Shown: positions 27,385 through 37,088, counted from the first letter of the stretch. The stretch is 64,000 nt of DNA from Pectobacterium peruviense (GCF_002847345.1 NZ_LXFV01000022.1:38947-102946); one strand, 5' to 3'. Numbers and translations are program-made. The notes: generated by a model not told the origin, from the sequence alone.

Positions 27385-28161
27385 TTATTGTAATAATTCT
27401 CCCAGCTGACGCAGTACGTCCTGGGTTTGATGGGTTAGCTCGTAACGGTACAGGCCGAATGCGGCCACCAAGACCACAAAAACGCCGATAAACAACGTGC
27501 GCAATGACACCTGCCTGCGCAGGTGGTAACGCGAGGCCTGCTGCCCCAGATTCAGGTGGAAGACCGTCGGCGAATTAGCAGGCTCAGGGCGCAACGTGTC
27601 ATGTAACTTACTCACGACGCGGTTCAACTCCTCACGCCCCTGAGTCATCACCCGGTAGCGCCCTTCAAAGCCCAGACAGAGGCAAAGGTAGATAAATTCC
27701 AGGATGTCTCGATAGCGGGTGGGATCGTCCAGCAGCTTCTCCAGCAGGACAAAAACCTTTTCGCCCCCCCAGGTTTCATTGTGAAAACGAGTCAGCAGGG
27801 AATGGGCCGACCACATGCTTTGCCCGCCCCACTCCCGTCCCATCACGGCTTCATCAATGAAGGTGCAGAGGATGTAGCGGAAGGACAAAATCACGCCGTT
27901 TTCATAGCCATGAGAATGCAGTTCCTGCTCGATAGCCTGAATTTCAGATACCACGCGCTGATAAAGATCCTCCACGCCGTCATAGGCAGAGAGCTGGCGA
28001 ACTCGCTCCACCATGCCCAGCAGCGGTGTGACCGCATCAACCATCGGATTAATGCTTTGCCCACGCAGGCGGAACCAGTAGTCGGAATCCATATCCAGCT
28101 GTCGGGCGTGGTCAAAAAGCAGATCGCCCAGTTGATCGTTTTTAATAACCTCGATGCTCAT
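27385..28161 (-). CDS. tssL: T6SS membrane protein TssL (DotU family)
   Basis: A 258-residue short-form TssL. The cytoplasmic hook domain has the family motifs SFRYILCTFIDEAVMGREWGG, HNETWGGEKVF and LEFIYLCLCLGFEGRYRV. A single C-terminal membrane helix lies at about 220-240 (TLFIGVFVVLVAAFGLY). There is no peptidoglycan-binding OmpA domain, so another factor must anchor the complex to the wall. TssL recruits the baseplate through TssK and TssE and pairs with TssM. The gene lies 15 bp after tssK and 13 bp before clpV. Confidence 0.95.
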   Translation of the reverse strand: MSIEVIKNDQLGDLLFDHARQLDMDSDYWFRLRGQSINPMVDAVTPLLGMVERVRQLSAYDGVEDLYQRVVSEIQAIEQELHSHGYENGVILSFRYILCTFIDEAVMGREWGGQSMWSAHSLLTRFHNETWGGEKVFVLLEKLLDDPTRYRDILEFIYLCLCLGFEGRYRVMTQGREELNRVVSKLHDTLRPEPANSPTVFHLNLGQQASRYHLRRQVSLRTLFIGVFVVLVAAFGLYRYELTHQTQDVLRQLGELLQ

Positions 28162-28176
28162 CTCTTCCTCTCCTGA

Positions 28177-29514
28177 CTACTGGCCACGGATGGCCCAAAG
28201 CTGCATATCCAGTTCCGGGAATTCACCAGCAATGTGGAACGCCAGCGTGTTGCCAGACACCAGCACCTGCCAGGCAGGGCTTTGTCTATCCAGTTGGAAA
28301 TAGCTGTAACCCGCGTGATAAGGCAGTTGACGCGGCGCAACCGGCAGCGGCAGCAGCGGGATGCCAGGCAATTGCAGGCTGATCAGTTCGCGGATCTTCT
28401 CGCTGGAGGCAATCTTCGTTTGTTGCAGCAGCTGTTTACGCAGATGTTCCTGCGGCATACGCGCACGTACCGCCAGCACAAACTCTGCGCTGGTCATCAA
28501 TTCCGCATCGCCAACCATTGCTACCATCACGCCATACGGCTGTTTCTTCAGTTGGATGGAGACGGCACGCGGCGACAGCACGGTGCTCAAGGCTTGACGC
28601 AGCGCCATCATCAGCGGCTCAAAGCTGGCCTGCTGATGTTCATGGCGATAGGCGGGGAATTCAGGCGGCAGACGCGATTCATCGGTAAACGTCATCAGTT
28701 CACCGCACAGCTCCACCAGCGTTTCGTGCAGGCGTTCAGGGTGCAACGTGCCAAGACGTGCCAGATGCGACAGCTTAGGCTGAGCGCGGTTGAGTAATTG
28801 CAGCATCATGAACTCAGCCACGTCCGCTACGCCCTGCTGTCCCGGTGCGGCAATACGCTGCGACAGACTGCGTGCGCGTTCAGCAACCAAACCGGCAGAT
28901 TCGCCCAAAAAGCGTTTTAAACTGGGGATTGCAGTAACGCTGATGCTGCATGGCATAAAGTTAGGATCCAGAATCAATCCGCCGTCAGGGCGTTTATCCA
29001 GAATGTTGGCGATCGCCAGCGAGGCATAGGCGCTGCGATCGTCACGATCGAGCATCAGTCGCAGGCTGACCTTACCAACTTCCAGAGAAACGATATCGCC
29101 ACCGTCGCTGTGTAGATCGCGCACGTCATGCCGGTGTGATTGCAGACGGCTGGCGATCCCCTGCCCCGGCTGACCCACTTCACTGACGCCATTTACTGCC
29201 AGTGGCAGCGCCAGATACACTTTCTGGTTTGCCAGCGCGACGTCGGTGATCTCCAACGGCAGCGGCAGGGCATCATCACCGGGAATATTGAACACGGTGC
29301 CGTCCGGCATCACACCGCTGGCGTTAACCAGCGCGATGCGGCCAAAATTGAGATATTCCTCATTAATTGCCAGTGACTGTAAACCATAGAAATAATCACT
29401 AAGGGCGCTGAGACGCGCGTGCAGTGCGTAATCGGTGTGTCTTTGTTGCTGTTGAAAATGCTGCGGTTTAATGAACAAACCTTCCCGCCAGATAATGCGA
29501 TTGCGACTCGACAT
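28177..29514 (-). CDS. tssK: T6SS baseplate protein TssK
   Basis: A 445-residue TssK: the N-terminus IIWREGLFIKPQHFQQQQRH is the family signature, and residues 300-445 contain the receptor-binding-like part (SYFQLDRQSPAWQVLVSGNTLAFHIAGEFPELDMQLWAI). TssK is a trimeric baseplate piece, related to phage receptor-binding proteins, that docks the baseplate onto TssL-TssM. It starts 2 bp after the tssJ stop and is followed by tssL, the usual tssJ-K-L order. Confidence 0.95.
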   Translation of the reverse strand: MSSRNRIIWREGLFIKPQHFQQQQRHTDYALHARLSALSDYFYGLQSLAINEEYLNFGRIALVNASGVMPDGTVFNIPGDDALPLPLEITDVALANQKVYLALPLAVNGVSEVGQPGQGIASRLQSHRHDVRDLHSDGGDIVSLEVGKVSLRLMLDRDDRSAYASLAIANILDKRPDGGLILDPNFMPCSISVTAIPSLKRFLGESAGLVAERARSLSQRIAAPGQQGVADVAEFMMLQLLNRAQPKLSHLARLGTLHPERLHETLVELCGELMTFTDESRLPPEFPAYRHEHQQASFEPLMMALRQALSTVLSPRAVSIQLKKQPYGVMVAMVGDAELMTSAEFVLAVRARMPQEHLRKQLLQQTKIASSEKIRELISLQLPGIPLLPLPVAPRQLPYHAGYSYFQLDRQSPAWQVLVSGNTLAFHIAGEFPELDMQLWAIRGQ

Positions 29515-29516
29515 AA

Positions 29517-30038
29517 TTATTCTTCTTCTTGGTCTTTTTTGATTTCGACTTCATCCCGGCGCAGGTGCACGAGAATCTGATACGTTTGCCCGGTATTCTT
29601 TAGCTTGATGACTTTGCGCCACTCCGCGCTTTCCGAATCGGCATACCGAGCCACCACGCCGAGGTAGTGCACCTTTTCATCCAGTACTTCTGGGGGCAGA
29701 TATTTGAACTGCCCTGGCAATAGCGTGTAGTCCTGATGATTGATGTAATTCTTGGCTAACGCTTTTTCGATATCCGTCGTGATCTGGTCGTAATCGGTCG
29801 CTAACAGACGCGAATCTTCCGCCAGCAGAACCAGTTGGAATTCGATAGGGGCAGCTTCACCGCTGTCGTTCGGGTTAACATCCGGTTCCGCCAGCAGACT
29901 AAACCCCACGGTAGAAGGCTGATGATTGTTGCTGCCCACCTGGATATCAGGATTCGCCGCGACCTGCGCCATCTTGCCCAGCGTGGTACATCCCGATAGC
30001 AGGAACATCAGGGAACATAAGCACAGTGCCCGCAGCAT
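29517..30038 (-). CDS. tssJ: T6SS outer-membrane lipoprotein TssJ
   Basis: A 173-residue lipoprotein with lipobox LSGC and acylated Cys at 17. The mature part is a small transthyretin-like beta sandwich (PIEFQLVLLAEDSRLLATDYDQI; YTLLPGQFKYLPPEVLDEKVHYLGVVARY), the TssM-binding fold of TssJ. The C-terminus is a short acidic tail (KKDQEEE). The start overlaps the tagH stop in TAATG. TssJ anchors the membrane complex in the outer membrane. Confidence 0.93.
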   Translation of the reverse strand: MLRALCLCSLMFLLSGCTTLGKMAQVAANPDIQVGSNNHQPSTVGFSLLAEPDVNPNDSGEAAPIEFQLVLLAEDSRLLATDYDQITTDIEKALAKNYINHQDYTLLPGQFKYLPPEVLDEKVHYLGVVARYADSESAEWRKVIKLKNTGQTYQILVHLRRDEVEIKKDQEEE

Positions 30039-31258
30039 TATTTTTGCTCCTGCTGTTGACGCACGGCACGGTCATACGCCTGCGCATACACCTGATGGAA
30101 CAATTTTTGGAAACCCTGCTGGCGGGGTGACGTCAATTCTCGGTAGTAGTGCTGATACATCTGCCACGCCCAGCCGTCATCTGCTGCCATCAGTTCACCA
30201 CTGCGGCGATAGTGTTCAAAACGGCTAAGCAGCGCGGCTGGCGAAAAAGCCTGAAGAATATTTTCCAACGCCACGGCAATCGCCTGCTGGTTCGCGATGT
30301 GATGCACCCGCACATTGTTCAACACCTCTTCCACTGCGGCAGGCGCAGAGAGGTGCACGGGGCTTTTCCCTTCGGCAAACAGCACCGACAGCGTATCCGC
30401 ATAGCCCAACCCCAGACGCAGCGGGTTATCTTCAATCGGGCGTAAGTGCGTGTCCGCCAGTGCCGCCTGCTCTGTCTGCAATGCCAGCAAGCCTTCAACC
30501 ATGGCGCGCAGGCTTTTCCCCATCTCTTCCAACATTTCACGCAGTCGCGCATCGTCGGCCGGCTGAAGCGACAGACCCAGCCCACGCATCAACGGAGCCA
30601 ACGAGGTACCGTCGCTGTACCCTTCCAGCTCATCTCCCGCATAGCGTGTGTTGATAGTCGGTAATTCGACAAATTTCTGATCCATGGTGTCCTCAGCAGA
30701 AGAAAAAGAAGAAAGAGAGGGCGTGAGCGATTCGCCGACCGTCTCATTGTCTGATAGCAAAAGTGACTGGCTCTGTTCTTTCTGTAGCGCCCACAGCGGG
30801 TCGTTCAACACAACGGTGGAGTCTGCAAGATCCGTAGAACGCCTTTTTTTATCTTCACTGAGCCAGCCGCCCAGCACGTCGTCCGTGCGCTGTCCCAATA
30901 CCTGATCGATATCCTGTTCCGTCGTGGGATCGCCGATGTACACGCCCAGCCGGAAAGGCCCAATCACCAGCTCATCGCCGTGCGACAGAATGACTTTGCG
31001 ATCTCGCCCAATCGGCGACAGGGAACCGTTAATAAAAGACTGGCCGCTCAGATCGCACAGGCTGAAATAACCATCGGTCATGTCGATACGAGCATGTGCC
31101 GGGACCACAGAGCCCAGCCGATCCCGCAATTGCCACTGGTCTTTTTCCGACGCGCCCAGCGTGCCACCACGGTGATCGAACTGGTGCTGCACCTGAGAAT
31201 TGATATCGAGCTGCTCACTGTTAAGCACAACCAACGTGAGTGGGTGGGTTACGTTCAC
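30038..31258 (-). CDS. tagH: FHA-domain T6SS protein TagH
   Basis: I set the start at GTG 31258, because AGGAG lies 5 nt upstream and the frame further up lies in tssG. The 406-residue product opens with an FHA domain (residues 1-108: GGTLGASEKDQWQLRD, VPAHARI, FINGSLSPIG, LSHGDELVIGPFRLGVY), a phosphothreonine reader. A variable linker and a helical C-terminal TagH/ImpI-like domain follow (ALAALQTEQ-type helices, then SRFEHYRRSGELMAADDGWAWQMYQHYYRELT). In other T6SS the FHA protein is a target of kinase PpkA, but no kinase or phosphatase gene is in this locus. Confidence 0.88.
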   Translation of the reverse strand: MNVTHPLTLVVLNSEQLDINSQVQHQFDHRGGTLGASEKDQWQLRDRLGSVVPAHARIDMTDGYFSLCDLSGQSFINGSLSPIGRDRKVILSHGDELVIGPFRLGVYIGDPTTEQDIDQVLGQRTDDVLGGWLSEDKKRRSTDLADSTVVLNDPLWALQKEQSQSLLLSDNETVGESLTPSLSSFSSAEDTMDQKFVELPTINTRYAGDELEGYSDGTSLAPLMRGLGLSLQPADDARLREMLEEMGKSLRAMVEGLLALQTEQAALADTHLRPIEDNPLRLGLGYADTLSVLFAEGKSPVHLSAPAAVEEVLNNVRVHHIANQQAIAVALENILQAFSPAALLSRFEHYRRSGELMAADDGWAWQMYQHYYRELTSPRQQGFQKLFHQVYAQAYDRAVRQQQEQK

Positions 31259-31260
31259 AT

Positions 31261-32259
31261 TTACTCCTGCACACAAATCGTCACATAGGGATCCGTTGGC
31301 GGCTGCCCGAGAAAGCTGCTCCATCCCAAACGGCTGCTTTGCTCACTTCCCAGGCTTAAGCCCTTAGCTTCGCCTTCCGCGAAACCAAGACGCAGATCCC
31401 AGGCCAACTGATCGCGAAGAATGAAAGAGACAAAACGCACCAGCGGCTGAAAATGCTCACCGTTGGGCAAAAAACTGAGAAAGCGGCTGAAGCTGAGATT
31501 GCCAACCTTGAGCAAAAACTTGCCCGCGCAGTCATTCACTTTGTCGCCGATCACAAAATCACCGCCCAACATCATGTTTCCTTTTCCCAAGCGGTTCTGC
31601 TGCCCTTCGTGAATGGGAACACGGCGGTGCTGCCAGGCCATGACGGCGACGTCGTCCAGATCAAAACAGTGAATAACCAGACCCGCGACAACTTCCGGGG
31701 AACGGCTGGGACTTGCCAACACCCCGGCGTAGGAAAGCATCTTGGCGCGGTTAACCGGCAGGCTGTCGCGTACGGCGTCATTTCCTAGCCCGACGAGCGC
31801 AAACATCAGGCGAGAGAATCCATCCTCCCCCTCATTCTGAAAGCGGACGTGGTAACGGTATTTACGCCATGCGCGGTGCAACAGCGTGAGCAAGCGGTGA
31901 TGGAAGAAATCAAGAAACACACCCAGCTTCTGTTCGCCCTGCGCGTATTCCCAAGCTAGTTCTTCGAGGTAATAGCCGGGCATCGGTGACTGGCTGCCGT
32001 GCAGACCCAGAAACGCGACTTCCAGTTCCTGACGGCCCTCTTCATCGCGTCCCACCTGCAAGATATCGCTGGGGTGAAAGCCAATAGATGCCGTAGAGCG
32101 AAAGCGCAGACGCTCCTGTTCAGGACGAAAATCCAGATCTTGTTCCAGATCCACGCCTTCCAGTCGATTAAGCAATTCCACCAATTGGAAAAAATTAAAG
32201 CGCGAGACATCCTGACGGAACGTCACATCATCGAGTGTTGACCTATCTGTACCGGCCAT
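31261..32259 (-). CDS. tssG: T6SS baseplate protein TssG
   Basis: A 332-residue TssG. Typical elements are RFNFFQLVELLNRLEGVDLEQDLDFRPEQERLRFRS near the start, the LGLHGSQSPMPGYYLEELA-like motif around residues 80-100 (FLGLHGSQSPMPGYYLEELAW), and FLDFFHHRLLTLLHRAWRKYRY. TssG joins TssF in the baseplate wedge. ATG 32259 has AAGGAG 9 nt upstream and lies inside the end of tssF, an overlap of 37 bp. The tagH GTG begins 3 bp after its stop. Confidence 0.94.
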   Translation of the reverse strand: MAGTDRSTLDDVTFRQDVSRFNFFQLVELLNRLEGVDLEQDLDFRPEQERLRFRSTASIGFHPSDILQVGRDEEGRQELEVAFLGLHGSQSPMPGYYLEELAWEYAQGEQKLGVFLDFFHHRLLTLLHRAWRKYRYHVRFQNEGEDGFSRLMFALVGLGNDAVRDSLPVNRAKMLSYAGVLASPSRSPEVVAGLVIHCFDLDDVAVMAWQHRRVPIHEGQQNRLGKGNMMLGGDFVIGDKVNDCAGKFLLKVGNLSFSRFLSFLPNGEHFQPLVRFVSFILRDQLAWDLRLGFAEGEAKGLSLGSEQSSRLGWSSFLGQPPTDPYVTICVQE

Positions 32260-33989
32260 CGGTAGCGCTCCTTGTTATCGATGTTGACCACTTCCAACAG
32301 GTGGAAAGCGTTGACACTGGCGTATAGCGAGAAGAAGTGCGCCAGCACCGTACTAAACAGATAGAGTTCCCCTTCACTGGAGAACGCGGATTGCCGTACC
32401 GACAGGATTGATTTCAAGCCGCGCACCGGCATGCCCTGAACCAGACGATCGATAGGCGTGGTTTCGATAGACTCGATACCTGCCAGACGCTTACGCGAGG
32501 CTTGCTCTGCCTGCTTATCGTGCAGCGCCGGGAAATCGTAAGTACGCAGAATCTGTACCAGCGCATCACGCCGCAGCAGCGATACGTAGTTCAGGGACAG
32601 GTTGGAGATCAGCGTCCAGTGCAGGCTGCCATCCATCGCAGGCCGTAACGGTCGCGTCGGGCGAACCAAATTACGAAACGTCGCAAAAGACGGTGAATTG
32701 CCGGTGGGTACGCAGATCGCCCCAACGGACAGCTGTGCCGCCCGCGATCGATTGGTACAGGTCAGGGTCACCGAGATGGACTCATCCAAATCAATCACCT
32801 CTTGCTCATCGCCACGCACAAAAGAGAGCATGTGATCAAAACCGTTGCCGTTCACGGCTTCTCTTACCCGGATGCGGTAATAGAGCGCCAACCGTCCTTT
32901 GGCTCGCTCTATTTGGTGCTGAAAACTCTCAAAAGGCTGATACGTACGCGGAATGCCCCGAGAACGACCTGAATTCCCTTCAACCCAGCCTTCAACCTTA
33001 TCCACGGAGAAGATTTCAAAGCTATCGGCGTTGCGGTAGCTGGCTTTCAGCGGGTAATCCGTCTGGCGTCCACTGAGGTTGATCGGTTCGCTATCGTGTT
33101 GGAAGAGGTTGATCGCCGGCACGCAATTGAGCATGAACGAATCAGGGCGGATCTTGAGTTCCGCCGGTAACGGACGGTCAAAGCAAAAATGCAGACGGAA
33201 TTCTGTTACCGTCAGCGGGAGATCCGGCCATACCGCGCCAGCGAGTTGGAAAAAGAGAAAACTTTCAGGAAAACAAAAGTATTCCTGCAAGATGCGGTAA
33301 CCCGAATAGACATTCCCGGGGTACGGCAATAGCGCATCGTCACGCTCAAAGCCGACCGTCTTCAGCACGCTGGCTTCCTGACGGAAGCGTTGGCCATCGA
33401 CTTCCAGCTCAATATGCGACAGCTGGCTGGCGATCCAGAAATAGAGTTCGTAGGCCGTATAGGTATCACCGCCCAGATAAAAGCGCAGTTTGTCGAGTTG
33501 CAGATCGCTGAGTGAAAGCGGGCCATGCAGCCCAATATCTAGCGTAATCGTAGAAAGATCATTGCCGCTCTGTACCTTGATGTCACGGATATCCGCCGGA
33601 TAAATCCAGGCATCGTGACAGGTCTGAAAATGGCAAACCACATCATCAATCGGCAGGCTGTCGAGTTCACAGCCACGCTCAACAAACGCAGGCTGTGCAA
33701 TCGCGCCGGGGAGTACCGAAAACTGCATAATGGTCATACTCGGTACGGGGCGCAGGTAATTAGGCCACAGCATTCCCAGCAGACCGTGTGTCAGTTCCGG
33801 AAATTCATCCTCGATCTTCGCCCGCAGGCTCCCCGTCAAAAAGGCGAACCCTTCCAGCAGACGCTCGACGTCTGGATCCGTGGTTTGTTCTGACAAAAAT
33901 CGGGTAAGCTCAGGGTGCGCCTTGGCGAATTCACGCCCTTGCAGGCGCAAGTAGGTCAGCTCATCCCTGAAAAAATGTTCCAGTGACAT
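32223..33989 (-). CDS. tssF: T6SS baseplate protein TssF
   Basis: A 588-residue TssF. It starts FFRDELTYLRLQGREFAKAHPELTRFL and has DPDVERLLEGFAFLTGSLRAKIEDEFPELTHGLLGMLWPNYLRPVPSMTI, the best conserved stretch of the family. Near the end lie KSILSVRQSAFSSEGELYLFSTVLAHFFSLYASVNAF. TssF is the phage gp6-like wedge protein and works with TssG and TssK. It follows tssE by 2 bp. Confidence 0.95.
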   Translation of the reverse strand: MSLEHFFRDELTYLRLQGREFAKAHPELTRFLSEQTTDPDVERLLEGFAFLTGSLRAKIEDEFPELTHGLLGMLWPNYLRPVPSMTIMQFSVLPGAIAQPAFVERGCELDSLPIDDVVCHFQTCHDAWIYPADIRDIKVQSGNDLSTITLDIGLHGPLSLSDLQLDKLRFYLGGDTYTAYELYFWIASQLSHIELEVDGQRFRQEASVLKTVGFERDDALLPYPGNVYSGYRILQEYFCFPESFLFFQLAGAVWPDLPLTVTEFRLHFCFDRPLPAELKIRPDSFMLNCVPAINLFQHDSEPINLSGRQTDYPLKASYRNADSFEIFSVDKVEGWVEGNSGRSRGIPRTYQPFESFQHQIERAKGRLALYYRIRVREAVNGNGFDHMLSFVRGDEQEVIDLDESISVTLTCTNRSRAAQLSVGAICVPTGNSPSFATFRNLVRPTRPLRPAMDGSLHWTLISNLSLNYVSLLRRDALVQILRTYDFPALHDKQAEQASRKRLAGIESIETTPIDRLVQGMPVRGLKSILSVRQSAFSSEGELYLFSTVLAHFFSLYASVNAFHLLEVVNIDNKERYRWPVQIGQHSMM

Positions 33990-33991
33990 AA

Positions 33992-34423
33992 TCAGATCAT
34001 TCTGTAATGGCGGTGGCTATCCATATGGATATTGAAAGAGGCGACCTGCTCCAGATCTTCCAATCTGACCCGGGCGGTAACCTGAAACGACATCTCCATC
34101 GGATTCGATAAATAGTCCGATGTGTCGACATCCACATGAACAATTCGAGGTTCAAAGCGACAGATACACTGTCGGATCGCCTCCCGGATTTTCCCTCGAA
34201 TGTCCGCACCACCCTGCGTCGCGTCATTAAAATCAATCACGCCAAGCTCAGGTGCGCTGCGACAATTTCCGGGCCGGGTGTTGAGCACGTTGTCCAGTTG
34301 ACGCTTAACGGACTCGATCAGTGCTTCAACTTCCGTTTCAGGGGAGGAACGACGTTCCTCCCCACGGATACGATCAAACAGACTTGCCGCGTTTCCCCTT
34401 TCCCAAGCAGAAAGAGACGGCAT
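33992..34423 (-). CDS. tssE: T6SS baseplate protein TssE (gp25-like)
   Basis: A 143-residue protein of the gp25 family. It carries SLFDRIRGEE at the N-terminus, NTRPGNCRSAPELGVIDF as the conserved centre, and IREAIRQCICRFEPRIVHVDV before the C-terminal strand. TssE starts sheath polymerisation at the baseplate. AAGGA lies 9 nt before the ATG. The gene stands between tssC and tssF, 5 bp from tssC. Confidence 0.94.
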   Translation of the reverse strand: MPSLSAWERGNAASLFDRIRGEERRSSPETEVEALIESVKRQLDNVLNTRPGNCRSAPELGVIDFNDATQGGADIRGKIREAIRQCICRFEPRIVHVDVDTSDYLSNPMEMSFQVTARVRLEDLEQVASFNIHMDSHRHYRMI

Positions 34424-34428
34424 AAGTC

Positions 34429-35907
34429 TTATTCCTTATCTAAGCGCCCTACCAGCGACAGCTCAAAGTTCGCCCCCATGTACTTGAAGTGCGGGCGCAC
34501 AGACATGGTGACCTGATACCAACCTGGTTCTCCTTCTACATCCAACACTTTGATCTGTGCGGCACGCAGAGGACGACGGCTACGGACATCTGCCGGCGGG
34601 TTTTCCTGATCGGCGATGTACTGTTTAATCCAGGTATTCAACTCACGTTCAAGATCCTGACGCTCTTTCCATGAGCCAATCTGCTCACGCTGAAGCACTT
34701 TAATGTAGTGCGCCAGACGGTTGATGATGAACATGTACGGCAGTTGCGTACCCAGCTTGTAGTTGGTTTCCGCTTCTTTGCCTTCTTTGGTGTTCGGGAA
34801 CACCTTCGGCTTCTGCACCGAGTTAGCAGAGAAGAAGGCCGCATTGTCACTGTCTTTACGCATCGTCAGCGTGATAAAGCCTTCTTCGGCCATTTCATAT
34901 TCACGACGATCGGTGATCAGAACTTCAGTCGGGATCTTGGCCTGAAGTTGGCCCATGGCTTCATAAACATGCACTGGCAGGTCGGTAATCGCACCACCGC
35001 TCTGCGGACCAATGATGTTCGGACACCAGCGGTATTTCGCGAAGCTGTCCGTCAGCGCCGTTCCCATCAGATAGGCGGTATTGCCCCACAGATAGTGTTC
35101 GTGATTGGTACTGATATCTTCCTTGTAGTTGAAGCCCTTAATCGGGTTTTCTACCGGGTCATAAGGCAGGCGAGCCAGGAAGCGCGGTGCCGTCAGGCCC
35201 AGATAACGACCGTCTTCAGATTCACGTAGCGAGCGCCATTTCGTGTAGGCTGGGCCTTCGAAAACAGATTTCAGATCTTTGATGGAAGGCAGATCGGTGA
35301 AGCGATCTACGCCAAAGAAGGTCGGTGCAACAGAAGAGATGAACGGCGCATGCGCCATCGCGCCAACGGCGCTGACATACTGCATCAGCTTAATGTCTGG
35401 TGAGCTTTGCGTCAGCGCATAGTCACCGATCACGCCGCCGATAGGCTGACCGCCAAATTGACCGTAGCCGCTAGAGTAAACGTGCTTATAGAAGCCAGAC
35501 TGGGAGATTTCAGGCGCGAATTCAAAATCTTCCAATAGCTCTTCTTTTGTCGCATGCAACACCAACAGTTTGATGTTTTCACGGAAATCAGTGCGATCGA
35601 TAAGCAGTTTCATCGAACGCCAGGAAGATTCCAATTCCTGAAGTTCTTTCGCATGCAGAATAACGTCAATCTGCTTGCTGAGTTTTTTGTCCAGTTCGAC
35701 GATCATGCTATCGACTAGCGCTTTATTCACGGGTTCTGCTGCATTACCGCTATCAAGAATGTTAGCAACCAGCGCGGCAATACCTTGCTTAGCCACGCTA
35801 TAACCTTCATCGACCGGGCTAATGCGTGCTTGAGCCATGATGTCATCAAGCAGTGATCCAGAGGTGCTGGCAGCCCCTGTCTGAGCCTGTTCTTCAATTA
35901 TTGACAT
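34429..35907 (-). CDS. tssC: T6SS sheath large subunit TssC (VipB)
   Basis: A 492-residue TssC. Motifs include QELESSWRSMKLLIDRTDFRENIKLLVL, EFAPEISQSGFYKHVYSSGYGQFGGQPIGGVIGDYAL, HAPFISSVAPTFFGVDRFTDLP and WYQVTMSVRPHFKYMGANFELSLVGRLDKE at the end. With TssB it forms the contractile sheath that drives the Hcp tube. The last strand (KYMGANFELSLVGR) takes part in the handshake between sheath rings. It lies 31 bp after tssB. Confidence 0.97.
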   Translation of the reverse strand: MSIIEEQAQTGAASTSGSLLDDIMAQARISPVDEGYSVAKQGIAALVANILDSGNAAEPVNKALVDSMIVELDKKLSKQIDVILHAKELQELESSWRSMKLLIDRTDFRENIKLLVLHATKEELLEDFEFAPEISQSGFYKHVYSSGYGQFGGQPIGGVIGDYALTQSSPDIKLMQYVSAVGAMAHAPFISSVAPTFFGVDRFTDLPSIKDLKSVFEGPAYTKWRSLRESEDGRYLGLTAPRFLARLPYDPVENPIKGFNYKEDISTNHEHYLWGNTAYLMGTALTDSFAKYRWCPNIIGPQSGGAITDLPVHVYEAMGQLQAKIPTEVLITDRREYEMAEEGFITLTMRKDSDNAAFFSANSVQKPKVFPNTKEGKEAETNYKLGTQLPYMFIINRLAHYIKVLQREQIGSWKERQDLERELNTWIKQYIADQENPPADVRSRRPLRAAQIKVLDVEGEPGWYQVTMSVRPHFKYMGANFELSLVGRLDKE

Positions 35908-35938
35908 ATTATTTCCCTATTTCGTCAGTAAACATCAA

Positions 35939-36442
35939 TTATTCGGCGGGTTTCACCAGCTCGAGCTCTTTCAAAAGCTGCTCTCTGGCTTCTTCGCTGG
36001 ACAACAGATCCTGCAAACGATTACGGAATGAGGGAATATTGCCGAGGGGGCCTTTCAGCGCGACTAATGCTTCACGTAAATCAAGCAGCTTACGTAATTC
36101 AGGCACTTGCTGGGCGATGCGGTCAGGGGAGAAATCATTCAAACCGCCGATGCTCAATTTCACTGGCAGGTCGTCCTGACTTTCTTCTTCAAGGCGATTT
36201 GGCACACTGAAATTCAGTTCCAGATTTGCTTCTTTCATCACGGAGGTAAAATTGTTTTTATCGATCGATACGGTCTGACGCTCCTCGATCGGTGTTTCCT
36301 CTGTGCGCCCTTTCATATTTCCCACGATCATCAGCGTTAACGGCAATTCTATTTCCGCCTGCTGACCACCAGTGGCCGGAACATATTTGATATTAATACG
36401 TTCCTTTGGTGCGACAGATGCACCATCAGTTCCTTTTGCCAT
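35939..36442 (-). CDS. tssB: T6SS sheath small subunit TssB (VipA)
   Basis: A 167-residue protein, start set at ATG 36442 (MAKGTDGASVAPKERINIKYVP) because this matches the usual TssB beginning. A further in-frame GTG lies at 36466. Neither has a clear Shine-Dalgarno, which is odd for the first gene of a big operon. Family motifs are ELPLTLMIVGNMKGR, PIEERQTVSIDKNNFTSVM and LRKLLDLREALVALKGPLGN. The C-terminal helix (LLSSEEAREQLLKELELV) follows the sheath fold. TssB and TssC form the contractile sheath. The 5' region carries an ERIC-like repeat that starts about 100 bp upstream of the ATG. Confidence 0.95.
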   Translation of the reverse strand: MAKGTDGASVAPKERINIKYVPATGGQQAEIELPLTLMIVGNMKGRTEETPIEERQTVSIDKNNFTSVMKEANLELNFSVPNRLEEESQDDLPVKLSIGGLNDFSPDRIAQQVPELRKLLDLREALVALKGPLGNIPSFRNRLQDLLSSEEAREQLLKELELVKPAE

Positions 36443-36545
36443 GTGTCTATACCAACGTAAGGGCACTCGGGCCCGGAGAAGTAAAGTCGATTCCTACCAA
36501 AAGCCCGCCATAATCCATAAGCACGGCAGCGACTCGGCAAACAAA

Positions 36546-36672
<127 letters not shown>

Positions 36673-36848
36673 GCGTATTTGTTTTTCGACCAGCGAGATG
36701 AAATAAATTTAAATCGAATTAAAAAACCATAATAAAACCGTAAAGTTACGATTTATATCGGAGTGAAAGACTCACACCAAGAAGGAAGTTAAATACATTC
36801 ATATTTTGAGTTTAGATCATACACACAACATAAACGCACGGTCAACGC

Positions 36849-37088
36849 TTATATAGCAGAGCAAGTAAACGGAACGATTAAAACAAAAAATACAGTAAAA
36901 ACAAAAATATAAATTAAACTTAAGTAAAAATATCCATAATAAAACATAATAATCCATTGAGTTTCAATTGACGGAAAAAGAATATATTTCGTGCCTTTTA
37001 ATTTCGTTAACAACGAAATACTTAACCCGCTAATAAATGATAAAAATAACAAATAACGCATTAATTTTAATTTAGTGAAAATATTCAC
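36849..37088 (-). CDS. Possible small membrane protein
   Basis: A 79-codon frame from a GTG (or 70 codons from ATG 37061) with two hydrophobic segments at about residues 11-26 (RYLLFLSFISGLSISLL) and 46-75 (IIMFYYGYFYLSLIYIFVFTVFFVLIVPF). Base composition is very AT-rich, the ribosome site is weak, and I recognise no family. AT-rich DNA easily gives such hydrophobic frames by chance, so this may be no gene at all. It lies upstream of tssB, on the same strand. Confidence 0.25.
   Translation of the reverse strand: MNIFTKLKLMRYLLFLSFISGLSISLLTKLKGTKYILFPSIETQWIIMFYYGYFYLSLIYIFVFTVFFVLIVPFTCSAI

Noticed and set aside
34708..35229. 173-codon frame opposite tssC
   Set aside because: Shadow of tssC; no ribosome site and no family.
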